Shown here: in pieces, positions 27,216-37,883 of the stretch
How the letters are laid out: the number at the start of each line of letters is the position of its first letter
Numbering within the stretch: the first letter of the stretch is position 1
Assembly: GCA_947258585.1 (NCBI GenBank)
Contig: CAMYIZ010000074.1
Coordinates: 109,166-173,165, forward strand
DNA: 64,000 bases
Reading direction: 5' to 3'
Source of the DNA: an uncultured Haliea sp.
GTDB taxonomy: Bacteria > Pseudomonadota > Gammaproteobacteria > Pseudomonadales > Halieaceae
Position numbers and translations under genes: made by a program
Notes under the pieces: generated by a model
The model's input: the letters and a program-made list of their open reading frames with translations, nothing else
What the model was told of the DNA's origin: nothing
Databases searched by the model: none

Positions 27216-28823
27216 ATGAGTGTGTTGAGGACCCGCATCAATCCCCGCGACGAAGCCTTCCTCGCCAATCGCGAAAACATGCAACGCCAGGTCGATGACC
27301 TGAAGGCAAAAGTGGCCCAAATCCACCAGGGCGGAGGCGCCAAGGCCCGGGAGCGGCATACGGCCCGTGGCAAACTGCTGCCCCGGGAACGCCTGAACGC
27401 CCTGCTCGACCCCGGTGCGCCCTTTCTCGAACTGAGCCAGCTCGCCGCCTACGAGGTCTATGACAGCCCCGTCCCCGGCGCTGGCATCATCACCGGCATC
27501 GGCCGGGTGGCGGGCCAGGAGTGCATGATCTTCGTCAACGACGCCACGGTCAAAGGCGGCACCTACTATCCACTGACGGTGAAAAAGCAGGGCCGGGCCC
27601 AGACCATCGCCCAGGAAAACCACCTGCCCTGTCTCTACCTGGTGGATTCCGGTGGCGCCTTCCTGCCCCTGCAGGACGAGGTCTTCCCCGACCGCGAGCA
27701 CTTCGGCCACGCCTTCTACAACCAGGCCCGCATGTCCGCCATGGGCATCCCCCAGATTGCCGCGGTACTGGGCTCCTGCACCGCCGGCGGCGCCTACGTG
27801 CCGGCCATGGCCGACGAGAGCATCATCGTCAAAAACCAGGGCACCATCTTCCTCGGCGGCCCGCCGCTGGTGAAGGCGGCAACCGGTGAAGTGGTGTCCG
27901 CCGAAGAACTCGGCGGCGCCGATGTACATTGTCGCACCTCCGGCGTGACCGACTATTACGCCAATAACGACCACCACGCCCTGCAGCTCATGCGCAACGC
28001 GGTAGGCCGGCTGAACCGGGTCAAGCCGGTGAGCATGGATATTCGCGAACCGGTCGAACCCGCCTACCCGGTGGACGATATCTACGGTGTAATCCCGGCC
28101 GATACCAAACAGCCCTTCGACGTGCGGGAAGTCATTGCCCGGGTGGTCGACGGCAGCGAGTTTGACGAGTTCAAGGCACTCTACGGCGAGACCCTGGTGT
28201 GCGGTTTTGCCCGCATCCACGGCTACCCGGTCGGCATCGTCGCCAACAATGGCATCCTGTTCGGCGAGTCGGCAGTGAAAGGCGCCCACTTCGTAGAGCT
28301 CTGCGCCCAGCGCAAAACACCGCTGGTATTCCTGCAGAACATCACCGGCTTCATGGTCGGCAAGCAGTACGAGGCCGGCGGCATCGCCCGCCACGGCGCC
28401 AAGATGGTCCATGCGGTGGCCTGTGCCGATGTGCCCAAGTTCACCGTGATCATCGGTGGCTCCTTTGGCGCGGGTAACTACGCGATGTGCGGCCGCGCCT
28501 ACGACCCACGCTTCCTGTTCATGTGGCCCAACGCCCGCATCTCGGTGATGGGCGGCGAGCAGGCCGCTGGCGTGCTGGCCACGGTGAAGCAGGACCAGTT
28601 GGCGCGCGAAGGCGTGGAGATGAGCGCCGAGGAGATCGCGGCCCTGAAGAAACCGGTGCTGGAGCAGTATGAGCACCAGGGGCATCCCTACTACGCCTCG
28701 GCGCGCCTGTGGGACGACGGGGTGATCGACCCGGCAGACACCCGCATGGTGCTGGGACTGGCGATTTCAGCCTCGCTGAATGCGCCGGTGCCGGAGTCGA
28801 AGTTTGGCGTGTTCAGGATGTGA
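27216..28823 (+). CDS. liuB: Methylcrotonyl-CoA carboxylase, carboxyltransferase (beta) subunit
   Basis: A 535-residue carboxyltransferase, the usual length. [60 protein letters not shown] and the C-terminal [20 protein letters not shown] are all standard for the family. With the biotin-bearing alpha subunit (liuD) it carboxylates 3-methylcrotonyl-CoA to 3-methylglutaconyl-CoA. A 205-base gap with a nested hairpin repeat separates it from liuC. Confidence 0.95.
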   Translation: MSVLRTRINPRDEAFLANRENMQRQVDDLKAKVAQIHQGGGAKARERHTARGKLLPRERLNALLDPGAPFLELSQLAAYEVYDSPVPGAGIITGIGRVAGQECMIFVNDATVKGGTYYPLTVKKQGRAQTIAQENHLPCLYLVDSGGAFLPLQDEVFPDREHFGHAFYNQARMSAMGIPQIAAVLGSCTAGGAYVPAMADESIIVKNQGTIFLGGPPLVKAATGEVVSAEELGGADVHCRTSGVTDYYANNDHHALQLMRNAVGRLNRVKPVSMDIREPVEPAYPVDDIYGVIPADTKQPFDVREVIARVVDGSEFDEFKALYGETLVCGFARIHGYPVGIVANNGILFGESAVKGAHFVELCAQRKTPLVFLQNITGFMVGKQYEAGGIARHGAKMVHAVACADVPKFTVIIGGSFGAGNYAMCGRAYDPRFLFMWPNARISVMGGEQAAGVLATVKQDQLAREGVEMSAEEIAALKKPVLEQYEHQGHPYYASARLWDDGVIDPADTRMVLGLAISASLNAPVPESKFGVFRM

Positions 28824-28867
28824 TTTTCTATGTTTGGGTACGCAGCTTGTGATTCGGTGCCTGTCAG

Positions 28868-28983
28868 GCATCACGAAGCGGGGAAGCCCTCTCCGGAAAC
28901 GCTACAAGCACATCCATGTGCGCTCGGCAGCCGCCGTCCCTCGCCGCGGACGTTCCTCCGAGGGCTCCCCCGCTTCGCGATGC
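28868..28983. repeat. Nested-hairpin intergenic repeat element, copy 1
   Basis: Outer arms of 24 bases lie at 28868-28891 and 28960-28983 (22 of 24 pair). Inside is a perfect smaller palindrome GCACAT-CC-ATGTGC at 28908-28921. The 116-bp unit matches the reverse complement of the element at 44932-45045 in its inner part (CCGGAxACGC, then CATCCATG, then GCTCGG at the same spacing). Its size, symmetry and intergenic place suggest a REP/MITE-like dispersed repeat. Here it lies inside the liu operon and may form a strong mRNA structure between liuB and liuC. Confidence 0.8.
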
Positions 28984-29028
28984 CGAGCCGCCCCCGATAG
29001 AACGATAGAATCACGGGACTAGAATCGA

Positions 29029-29820
29029 ATGGACCAACAAACAGTCTGCACAACAGTAAACGAAAAGGGCGTCGCTACCATCACTCTCAACCGCCCCGAC
29101 AAACACAACGCATTCGACGAAGCCATCATCGCCGAGCTGCGCGAGTCCTTCGGCGCACTGGCCAAACGCGATGACGTCCGGGTCGTGGTGCTCGCCTCCG
29201 AAGGCAGGAACTTCTCGGCCGGCGCCGACCTCGCCTGGATGAAACGCATGGCCGGCTACGACTACGGCCACAACATGAAAGACGCCGAGGCCCTGGCGGG
29301 CATGCTCCGGGCATTGTTCGAGCTGCCCCAGCCCACCATCGCCCGGGTGCAGGGTGCCGCCTTCGGCGGCGCCGTGGGGCTGGTCAGCTGTTGTGACATG
29401 GCCATCGGGTCAGACAGTGCCAGCTTCGCCCTGTCCGAGGTCAAAATCGGCCTCGTGCCCGCCACCATCAGCCCCTACGTCATCCGTGCCATCGGCGAAC
29501 GGGCGGCGCGGCGTTACTTTGTGACCGGTGAACGCTTCGACGCAACGCAGTCCCTGCAGCTCGGGCTGCTGAGTGAAGTGGTGCCCGACGCGGAACTGGA
29601 TGGCGCGCTGGGGCAGTTGGTGGACGCCGTGCTCGGCAACGGCCCCGAAGCCGTGCGCGCGGCCAAGGACCTGGTCAACTGCGTCGCCGGCCAGCCGATC
29701 ACCGATGAACTGGTCGAGGATACCTGCGCGCGCATCGCCCATATCCGTGTGTCGCCGGAGGGCCAGGAAGGTCTCTCGGCTTTTCTCAACAAACGCTCCC
29801 CCAGCTGGAAACGGGACTGA
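29029..29820 (+). CDS. liuC: Methylglutaconyl-CoA hydratase
   Basis: A 263-residue enoyl-CoA hydratase/isomerase-fold protein. It has TITLNRPDKHNAFDEAIIAE at the N-terminus, the oxyanion-hole motif SEGRNFSAGADLAWMKRMA, and GAAFGGAVGLVSCCDMAIGS, then SEVKIGLVPATISPYVIRAI. The SAGADLAWMKRMA stretch is characteristic of methylglutaconyl-CoA hydratases. It hydrates 3-methylglutaconyl-CoA to HMG-CoA. Its stop lies 3 bases before the liuD start. Confidence 0.93.
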   Translation: MDQQTVCTTVNEKGVATITLNRPDKHNAFDEAIIAELRESFGALAKRDDVRVVVLASEGRNFSAGADLAWMKRMAGYDYGHNMKDAEALAGMLRALFELPQPTIARVQGAAFGGAVGLVSCCDMAIGSDSASFALSEVKIGLVPATISPYVIRAIGERAARRYFVTGERFDATQSLQLGLLSEVVPDAELDGALGQLVDAVLGNGPEAVRAAKDLVNCVAGQPITDELVEDTCARIAHIRVSPEGQEGLSAFLNKRSPSWKRD

Positions 29821-29823
29821 GTC

Positions 29824-31824
29824 ATGTTCAGCAAGCTTCTGATTGCCAACCGCGGCGAGATTGCCTGCCGCGTTATCAAAACCGCCCGTCGCCTGGGCAT
29901 CACCACGGTGGCCCTGTACTCGGATGCCGACCGCAACGCCCTGCACGTGGAACTGGCTGATGAGGCAGTCCATATTGGCCCCGCGCCGGCGCGCGAGTCT
30001 TACCTGCAGATGAATCGGGTGATCCAAGCCGCCATCGACACCGGCGCCGACGCCATTCACCCGGGCTACGGTTTCCTGTCGGAAAACGCCGGTTTTGCGC
30101 GGGCCTGCGAACAGGCGGGCATTGTCTTTGTCGGCCCCCCGGCCAGCGCTATCGATGCCATGGGCTCCAAGTCTGCCGCCAAGCAGATCATGGAACAGGC
30201 CGGCGTGCCCCTGGTGCCGGGCTACCACGGTGACGACCAGGACCCCGCCGTGCTGAAGCAGGCCGCCGACGCCATGGGCTACCCGGTGTTGCTCAAGGCG
30301 ACCGCCGGCGGCGGTGGCAAGGGCATGCGCCAGGTGTGGAGCGCCGCCGGGTTCGATGAGGCCCTGGCAGCGGCGAAGCGCGAGTCCAGCGCTAGTTTCG
30401 GCGACGACACCATGCTGGTGGAGAAGTACCTGACCAAACCGCGTCACGTGGAAGTCCAGGTGTTCTGCGACAACCACGGCAGCGGCGTGTACCTCGCCGA
30501 GCGCGACTGCTCCGTGCAGCGCCGCCACCAGAAGGTGATCGAGGAGGCGCCGGCACCGGGCATGACCGCAGCCCTGCGCCGGGAGATGGGTGACACCGCG
30601 GTACAGGCCGCCCGGGCCATCAACTACAGCGGCGCCGGCACGGTGGAGTTCCTGCTGGACGAAGACGGCAGCTTCTATTTCATGGAGATGAACACCCGCC
30701 TGCAGGTGGAACACCCGGTCACCGAAATGATCACCGGGCAGGACCTGGTGGAGTGGCAGCTGCGGGTCGCCAGTGACGAAGCCCTGCCCCTGCAGCAGGA
30801 CCAGATCCGCCTGCAGGGCCACGCCTTCGAGGCCCGCATCTACGCCGAGGACGCCGCCCACGACTTCCTCCCCGCCACCGGCACCCTCGCCTTCCTGCAA
30901 CCGCCCGAGGAATCCGCCAACGTGCGGGTGGATACCGGCGTGCGCCAGGGTGACGAGATCAGCGTGTACTACGACCCGATGGTCGCCAAGCTGATCGTGT
31001 GGGACGAGTCCCGGGAACGCGCCCTGCAGCGGCTGACCGGAGCCCTGAGCGAATACCGCATCGGCGGTACCGTGACCAACGTGGACTTCCTCTACAACCT
31101 GGCCACCAGTGCACCGTTCCGGGCCGCAGAGCTGGACACCGGCTTCATCGAACGCCACAGCGAGCTGATTTTTCACGAATCCGAGCAGGACTTGGCTAGC
31201 GGACTGCCCCTGGCCGCCTTCGCCCTGTTGCTCCACCGTCAGCAGCAGGGTCGCCCGACCTCCTGCATGGACCCTTACACCCCCTGGGCCTCGCACAATG
31301 CCTGGCGCCTCAACGAAGCCCATACCCAGCGCCTCAACGTGAGCTGCCACGGCCGCGAGTTCGCGGTCAGCGCAGACTGGCTGGGGGATGCCTACCGCCT
31401 ACGCGTGGACGGCCAGGAAACCGTCATCAAAGGCCGACTGGACGGCGATACCCTCAGCTTTGAAGCAGCGGGGCACCGCCAGCGCGCCACCCTCGCCGCC
31501 ACCGGTGAGGACTTTGTGCTGTACCTGTCTTCCGGCGCTATCAGCTTCAGCGAGCTGCGCCCGGATACCGGCGAGGCCGACAGCTCAGGCAGCGCCAGGG
31601 GCCTCACCGCTCCCATGAACGGCACCGTGGTGAACCTGCTGGTAGCGCCGGGCACCGCGGTCGAGGCCAACCAGGCCCTGCTGGTCATGGAGGCGATGAA
31701 AATGGAACACAGCATCCGCGCCCCGGCAGCGGGCACCGTGGAAGCGTTCTACTTCCAGCCGGGGGAACTGGTGGCCGGTGGCGCCGAGCTGGTGGACTTC
31801 ACTGTTGAAGATTGTCAGGAATGA
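29824..31824 (+). CDS. liuD: Methylcrotonyl-CoA carboxylase, biotin-carrying (alpha) subunit
   Basis: A 666-residue protein. The N-terminal biotin carboxylase domain (FSKLLIANRGEIACRVIKTA, LLKATAGGGGKGMRQVWSAA, FYFMEMNTRLQVEHPVTEMI) covers residues 1-450. The C-terminal biotinyl domain holds the acceptor lysine in LLVMEAMKMEHSIRAPAAG near residue 620. Normal length. It needs biotin attachment by BirA. Its stop codon overlaps the liuE start (ATGA). Confidence 0.95.
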   Translation: MFSKLLIANRGEIACRVIKTARRLGITTVALYSDADRNALHVELADEAVHIGPAPARESYLQMNRVIQAAIDTGADAIHPGYGFLSENAGFARACEQAGIVFVGPPASAIDAMGSKSAAKQIMEQAGVPLVPGYHGDDQDPAVLKQAADAMGYPVLLKATAGGGGKGMRQVWSAAGFDEALAAAKRESSASFGDDTMLVEKYLTKPRHVEVQVFCDNHGSGVYLAERDCSVQRRHQKVIEEAPAPGMTAALRREMGDTAVQAARAINYSGAGTVEFLLDEDGSFYFMEMNTRLQVEHPVTEMITGQDLVEWQLRVASDEALPLQQDQIRLQGHAFEARIYAEDAAHDFLPATGTLAFLQPPEESANVRVDTGVRQGDEISVYYDPMVAKLIVWDESRERALQRLTGALSEYRIGGTVTNVDFLYNLATSAPFRAAELDTGFIERHSELIFHESEQDLASGLPLAAFALLLHRQQQGRPTSCMDPYTPWASHNAWRLNEAHTQRLNVSCHGREFAVSADWLGDAYRLRVDGQETVIKGRLDGDTLSFEAAGHRQRATLAATGEDFVLYLSSGAISFSELRPDTGEADSSGSARGLTAPMNGTVVNLLVAPGTAVEANQALLVMEAMKMEHSIRAPAAGTVEAFYFQPGELVAGGAELVDFTVEDCQE

Positions 31825-32726
31825 GCTTGCCTCAACGTGTCACTCTGGTAGAGGTCGGCCCCCGGGACGGCCTACAAAACGAGTCTAATACCATCGATCT
31901 TTCCATCAAAATTCAGCTGATTAGCGACTTGGCGGACGCCGGCCTAAATGTGATCGAGGCAGGTAGTTTCGTCAACCCAAAATGGGTGCCGCAGATGGCC
32001 GACAGCGATGCGGTAATTTCCGGGCTGCAAAAGAAAGCAGGTGTTCGTCATGCCGCCCTTACCCCGAATCTAAAGGGTTTTGAGCGTGCTTTGGCTGCTG
32101 GAGCGGACGAAGTATCCATGTTCGCTGCCGCCTCGGAAGACTTCTCACAGAAGAATATTAACTGCAGCGTGAACGAAAGCCTGGAGCGCTTCGTACCAGT
32201 GATTTCCGCCGCCAGCGATGCCGGACTACCTGTGCGAGGCTATGTGTCCTGTGTGTTGGGGTGCCCGTACGAGGGTGAAGTCGCGCGGGAGAAAGTCCGG
32301 GAGGTGAGTACTGCTCTCCTGGATATGGGTTGCTACGAAGTAGCACTGGGTGACACTATCGGTACCGGTACTGTCGGCAGTATGTCCCGTCTATTGGACT
32401 GCATATTAGCTGATATCCCAGCCAGCCAAATTGCCGTTCACTGTCACGACACATACGGCCAAGCTCTGGCCAATATCCTGGTCGCATTACAGCATGGCAT
32501 TACCATAATCGACTCCTCCGTGTCTGGTCTGGGTGGCTGCCCCTACGCGAGTGGAGCCAGCGGCAACGTCGCGACCGAGGACGTGGTCTATATGCTGCAT
32601 GGCATGGGCATCGACAGTGGCGTTGATCTAAAGAAACTCGTAATTGTTGGGGCACGTGTATCAAGACTATTGGGCAGGCAGTCGAATTCCAATGCCGGAA
32701 GGGCACTATTGAGCGAGAATTTCTAA
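31821..32726 (+). CDS. liuE: Hydroxymethylglutaryl-CoA lyase
   Basis: A 301-residue HMGL-like aldolase; ATG 31821 overlaps the liuD stop, and an upstream TTG at 31812 is less likely. Motifs: VEVGPRDGLQNE (metal-ligand Asp and catalytic Arg), GYVSCVLGCPYEGEV, VHCHDTYGQALANILVAL and the flexible-loop Cys in GLGGCPYASGASGNVATED. It cleaves HMG-CoA to acetoacetate and acetyl-CoA, ending leucine catabolism. Codon use is visibly lower in GC (many CTA, GTA, ATA, GGT) than in liuA-D, so the gene may have a separate origin although the overlap is clean. Confidence 0.95.
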   Translation: MSLPQRVTLVEVGPRDGLQNESNTIDLSIKIQLISDLADAGLNVIEAGSFVNPKWVPQMADSDAVISGLQKKAGVRHAALTPNLKGFERALAAGADEVSMFAAASEDFSQKNINCSVNESLERFVPVISAASDAGLPVRGYVSCVLGCPYEGEVAREKVREVSTALLDMGCYEVALGDTIGTGTVGSMSRLLDCILADIPASQIAVHCHDTYGQALANILVALQHGITIIDSSVSGLGGCPYASGASGNVATEDVVYMLHGMGIDSGVDLKKLVIVGARVSRLLGRQSNSNAGRALLSENF

Positions 32727-32862
32727 CAATCACTTTTAATCCCCTAAAAACTGTCTCCTGGCCTGGTCTGGCGTAGAAGTTGAAGGGGAAAAACTTTAGC
32801 GTTCCAGTTCATCGATATCCTACTGGAGGTGTACCACGGCGGCGATGTGCTATTTATCACTG

Positions 32863-33219
32863 ATGGCTAAAATTACTGTACACCCGGGCGGATTCATCAA
32901 GCGTAAGTATATAGATGAGCTGGGCCCCACGGCCACCGAATTGGCGGATGCGCTGGATGTGTCAGCGTCCACCTTGAGCCGGTTGGTTCATAAGAAGATC
33001 GACTTGTCTCCGGCCTTGGCGGTGAAGGTGAGCAAGGTACTGGGACGCTCGGCCGAGAGTTGGATGGCGATGCAAGCCAATTACACACTGGCAAGATACC
33101 AAGCCGAGTTGGAGCAATGGACGCCGACCAAACAGGTGACTGCACAAGGCCTGGTAACTGTAAAAAGTGGCAAGTCGAAAGCCAGGCACAAGGCGGTGGC
33201 GAAGACAGCGACGGCCTAG
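32863..33219 (+). CDS. HigA-type addiction-module antitoxin (orphan)
   Basis: A 118-residue protein from the ATG at 32863; an in-frame ATG at 32845 would add six residues. MAKITVHPGGFIKRKYIDEL is the standard HigA start. It is followed by an XRE-type helix-turn-helix (ATELADALDVSASTLSRLVH) and SAESWMAMQANYTLARYQAE. HigA neutralises HigB RNase and represses its own operon. The 118 to 136 bases between liuE and this gene are too short for higB and contain no recognisable toxin, so this is a solitary antitoxin or the toxin was lost. It lies in the tRNA-associated scar region. Confidence 0.82.
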   Translation: MAKITVHPGGFIKRKYIDELGPTATELADALDVSASTLSRLVHKKIDLSPALAVKVSKVLGRSAESWMAMQANYTLARYQAELEQWTPTKQVTAQGLVTVKSGKSKARHKAVAKTATA

Positions 33220-33676
33220 CGAGCTGCAGTCAATGGTAGGATTGTCGATTAATATGGGACCATCCTCGGACCACCCGCGCGCCTTTTCATGCCACCCCAT
33301 GCCCAGCACAATTTCCTAAGTCTCTGATTTTAAGGGCGTGGGAGGGCATCCGGTGGCGTCATTTTCGCCCTTTGTGAATTCGAATCCCTCGCTCTTCGCC
33401 ATTCCTCCTAAGCAATAGATTTAAAAGTATTTCTATGTTCTCCGCTTCTTTCATGGACCACCTTGGGACAGCTACGAAAAAGTAGAAATTTTTCGGCCGT
33501 TAGGTGTTAGGTTGCGAGTGCCGCGAGGCCCGGGAAATTTGGTTCCCGTAAATTGGGACTGCCCGGATTACTCAAAGTTGAGGGAGGTTGTTTCAGCTTG
33601 TATCCCAGGTGTATCCCATGACGTTTTCTAGGAACTGGGGTGGAAAATAATCCGTTGCGCTTAAAAAGTGGAGGGA
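33220..33676. other. Non-coding region with tRNA-3'-end-like sequence and repeats
   Basis: 457 bases without a supported gene. At 33379-33401 a 23-base sequence resembles the T-loop to CCA end of a tRNA-Ser, but no tRNA body precedes it. A word TTGTATCCCAGGT at about 33598-33610 recurs in inverse orientation at about 33789-33801, on the other side of the intact tRNA-Leu. These features suggest remains of integration events. Confidence 0.5.
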
Positions 33677-33763
33677 TGGTACCAGAGGCCGGACTCGAAC
33701 CGGCACGCCCTTGCAGGCAGGAGATTTTGAATCTCCCATGTCTACCAATTTCATCACTCTGGC
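33677..33763 (-). tRNA. tRNA-Leu(CAA)
   Basis: Class II tRNA of 87 bases with encoded CCA. The acceptor GCCAGAG pairs with CTCTGGT (last pair G-T). The anticodon arm is GGAGA-TTCAAAA-TCTCC, giving CAA. The T arm is GCCGG-TTCGAGT-CCGGC, and a long variable arm is present. A partial second tRNA-Leu lies 50 bases upstream on the same strand. Confidence 0.93.
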
Positions 33764-33813
33764 ACTGAGTGCAAGCTTACAGATTTTTACCTGGGATACA
33801 AAACAGCTTGCTT

Positions 33814-33853
33814 ATTTTGAATCCCCTGTGTCTACCAATTTCACCACTCCGGC
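33814..33853 (-). pseudogene. 5' half of a second tRNA-Leu, cut at the anticodon loop
   Basis: The sequence reads GCCGGAGTGGTGAAATTGG and on to GATTCAAAAT, matching the first ~40 bases of the neighbouring tRNA-Leu with about five differences. Similarity stops directly after the anticodon loop and no 3' half follows. Tyrosine integrases often cross over at this point, so it looks like one side of an integration or recombination junction. Confidence 0.8.
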
Positions 33854-33897
33854 AGAAGGGCAACGGGCGCGCAGCGCGGGCCCGTGGAGAGCGCGCG

Positions 33898-33925
33898 ATT
33901 ATAGCAATCGCGGCACCGACTGCAA
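33898..33925 (-). promoter_or_regulatory. Probable promoter of the tRNA-Leu locus
   Basis: On the minus strand a consensus -10 TATAAT (33903-33898) is preceded at 16 bases by TTGCAG. A GC-rich discriminator (CGCGCGC) follows, as is usual for stable-RNA promoters. It lies 45 bases upstream of the tRNA-Leu 5' half, so it probably drove the original tRNA and may now drive the intact one behind it. Confidence 0.6.
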
Positions 33926-34046
33926 TGATTTTCCTTAACCTCGGGGCCATTTCCCTGTAGACTGCGCGCCGCTCCGCCGGGGACCGTGCGGGGCGTTCGA
34001 TGCCCCCCGCGGGGCCAAATTTCTGAGTATCGTAGGAGAAAAGATC

Positions 34047-34304
34047 GTGGCGATGAAACTGGTCAAGAAAACCCCTGAATACAGCATTTTCCAGCGTGGC
34101 GATGAGCGTTACGCCGTGCAGGATGCCAAGCGCAAGCCGGTGAACGGCGACGAGAAGGTCAGTATCCTGACCGCGGAAGGCCTGGTCAAGGCTCCCACTC
34201 CTAAGCCGGCTCCGGTTGAGGAAGCGCCCGCCGAAGAGCCTGCCGCTGAAGCCGCGGAAGAAGTCGCCGCCGAGGCTGATGCCGGGAGCGAACCGGAGGC
34301 CTGA
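34047..34304 (+). CDS. Small conserved protein with acidic Ala/Glu/Pro tail
   Basis: An 85-residue protein. AGGAG lies 8 bases before GTG 34047, which favours that start over ATG 34053. Residues 1-50 form a compact basic domain (KKTPEYSIFQRGDERYAVQD, then KRKPVNGDEKVSIL). The rest is a low-complexity acidic tail of Ala, Glu and Pro. I do not know its function. It is followed by a strong terminator, so it is a separate transcription unit from queA, at least in part. Confidence 0.75.
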   Translation: MAMKLVKKTPEYSIFQRGDERYAVQDAKRKPVNGDEKVSILTAEGLVKAPTPKPAPVEEAPAEEPAAEAAEEVAAEADAGSEPEA

Positions 34305-34324
34305 GCCCGGTTTGCAGGCGAGGA

Positions 34325-34349
34325 AGCCGGCTTCGGGCCGGCTTTTTTT
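34325..34349 (+). terminator. Rho-independent terminator before queA
   Basis: Arms AGCCGGC/GCCGGCT with loop TTCGG, then seven T. It ends only three bases before the queA start codon. Confidence 0.9.
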
Positions 34350-34352
34350 GCG

Positions 34353-36541
<2,189 letters not shown>

Positions 36542-36544
36542 GGG

Positions 36545-37153
36545 ATGACGACGCCGGCGGGGCTGTTTCAGCGCCTGCAAACGGCCCTGCCGCTGCGCCG
36601 GCCGGTCTGGGACGGCGGCGGACGCCAGGCCGGGGTGCTGGTGGCGCTGACCGATGAACCCGAACCGCGGATTCTGCTTGGGCGCCGCGCCCTGCACCTG
36701 AGCCTGCACCCCGGCGAGGTGGCTTTTCCGGGGGGCAAGCGCGAGCCGGGTGACAGTGGCCCCTGGGACACGGCCCTGCGGGAGGCCGAGGAAGAGGTGG
36801 CCTGTCCGCCGGGGCAGGTGCGCCCGCTGGGCGAGCTGGCACCACTGATGACCCGCAGCGGCTTCACCATTCATCCCTGTGTGGCGACCATCCCCGCCGA
36901 CCTGCCCCTGCGGGCGGACCCCAGCGAAGTGGCCGAGTTGCTGCTGCTGCCGCTGCTGCAGTTCGCCGATGCCACCGGCTGGCATGTCCGCAATCTGCCC
37001 GACCCGGTGGATGGACGCCCGGTACGGGTGCCGCATTTCCGGCTGCCCCATGATACCGTATGGGGCACATCCGCCCGGGTGTTGTTGTTGCTGGCGAACC
37101 TGGGCCTGGAGGCGGGGCTGGACCCGCTCACATTTACGGAGGAAACCCCATGA
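36545..37153 (+). CDS. Nudix hydrolase, CoA pyrophosphatase (NudL)-like
   Basis: A 202-residue protein. [12 protein letters not shown]...[13 protein letters not shown] is the Nudix box in the form typical of CoA/acyl-CoA pyrophosphatases, and [20 protein letters not shown] matches the NudL branch. Likely cleaves CoA or its thioesters to acyl-phosphopantetheine and 3',5'-ADP. Its stop overlaps the next start (ATGA), so it is part of a tgt-nudix-hexapeptide-DUF1289 run. Confidence 0.85.
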   Translation: MTTPAGLFQRLQTALPLRRPVWDGGGRQAGVLVALTDEPEPRILLGRRALHLSLHPGEVAFPGGKREPGDSGPWDTALREAEEEVACPPGQVRPLGELAPLMTRSGFTIHPCVATIPADLPLRADPSEVAELLLLPLLQFADATGWHVRNLPDPVDGRPVRVPHFRLPHDTVWGTSARVLLLLANLGLEAGLDPLTFTEETP

Positions 37154-37674
37154 AGTACAGCCTCGACGGGCAGACAGTAACCCTGATGGGCAGCGGCCAT
37201 TTTATTGCCCCCAACGCGGCGGTCATTGGCAATGTGACCCTGCATGAGCGCAGCAGCGTGTGGTTTAGCTGCGTCCTGCGCGGTGACGCTGAGCGTATCG
37301 AGGTTGGCGCCGGCAGCAATATCCAGGACGGCGCGGTGCTACACGCGGACCCCGGGTTCCCGATGATCGTGGGCAGCAACGTGACGGTGGGCCACAAGGC
37401 CATGCTCCATGGCTGCACCATCGGCGATGGCTCCCTGGTCGGCATTGGCGCGATCATCCTCAATGGCGCAAAGATCGGCAAGAACTGCCTGATAGGCGCG
37501 GGTGCCCTGGTCACCGAGGGCATGGAAATTCCCGATGGCAGCCTGGTGTTGGGGGCACCGGCGAAAGTCCGGCGCCAGTACACCGAGGAAGAGCAGGTAG
37601 CATTGGGCCGCAACGCGGAGCACTATGTGCAGAATGCGGCCCGCTACAACAGCGGTCTGGAGGTGCAGCCGTGA
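37150..37674 (+). CDS. Gamma-carbonic-anhydrase-like hexapeptide-repeat protein (YrdA family)
   Basis: A 174-residue left-handed beta-helix protein starting at ATG 37150 after GGAGG. Imperfect hexapeptides run from [20 protein letters not shown] to [20 protein letters not shown]. Metal-binding His positions can be placed at [18 protein letters not shown]. Many members bind zinc, but carbonic anhydrase activity is not shown for most YrdA proteins. Confidence 0.88.
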   Translation: MKYSLDGQTVTLMGSGHFIAPNAAVIGNVTLHERSSVWFSCVLRGDAERIEVGAGSNIQDGAVLHADPGFPMIVGSNVTVGHKAMLHGCTIGDGSLVGIGAIILNGAKIGKNCLIGAGALVTEGMEIPDGSLVLGAPAKVRRQYTEEEQVALGRNAEHYVQNAARYNSGLEVQP

Positions 37675-37865
37675 GTACGGACCGGGAGCTTGCCTCGCCC
37701 TGTATTTCCGTGTGCCTGCTGGATGAAAAGGATATCTGCCTGGGTTGTTACCGCAGCGCGGCCGAGATTACCGACTGGTTTATGGCCGACCCCGCCGAGA
37801 AGCGCGAAATTCTCGACCGCGCCCGGGATCGACGGCTCGCGGAAGACCTGCCCAAACTGCGGTAG
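37671..37865 (+). CDS. DUF1289-family small Cys-containing protein
   Basis: A 64-residue protein with a GTG start overlapping the previous stop (GTGA). The conserved pattern [20 protein letters not shown], with four Cys, followed by [17 protein letters not shown] is diagnostic of DUF1289. The cysteines suggest metal binding; function unknown. Confidence 0.88.
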   Translation: MSTDRELASPCISVCLLDEKDICLGCYRSAAEITDWFMADPAEKREILDRARDRRLAEDLPKLR

Positions 37866-37883
37866 CCTGTGAGGGGGTGATGA

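Noticed and set aside
27147..28685. A 512-residue minus-strand open frame over liuB
   Set aside because: Antisense shadow of a well-conserved carboxyltransferase; no family features.
29410..31350. A 646-residue minus-strand open frame over liuD
   Set aside because: Lies wholly antisense to a clear biotin carboxylase; Gly/His/Val-rich translation without motifs is typical of a GC-rich shadow frame.
33711..33938. Small plus-strand frames over the tRNA-Leu region
   Set aside because: Antisense translation of tRNA genes, a well-known annotation artefact.
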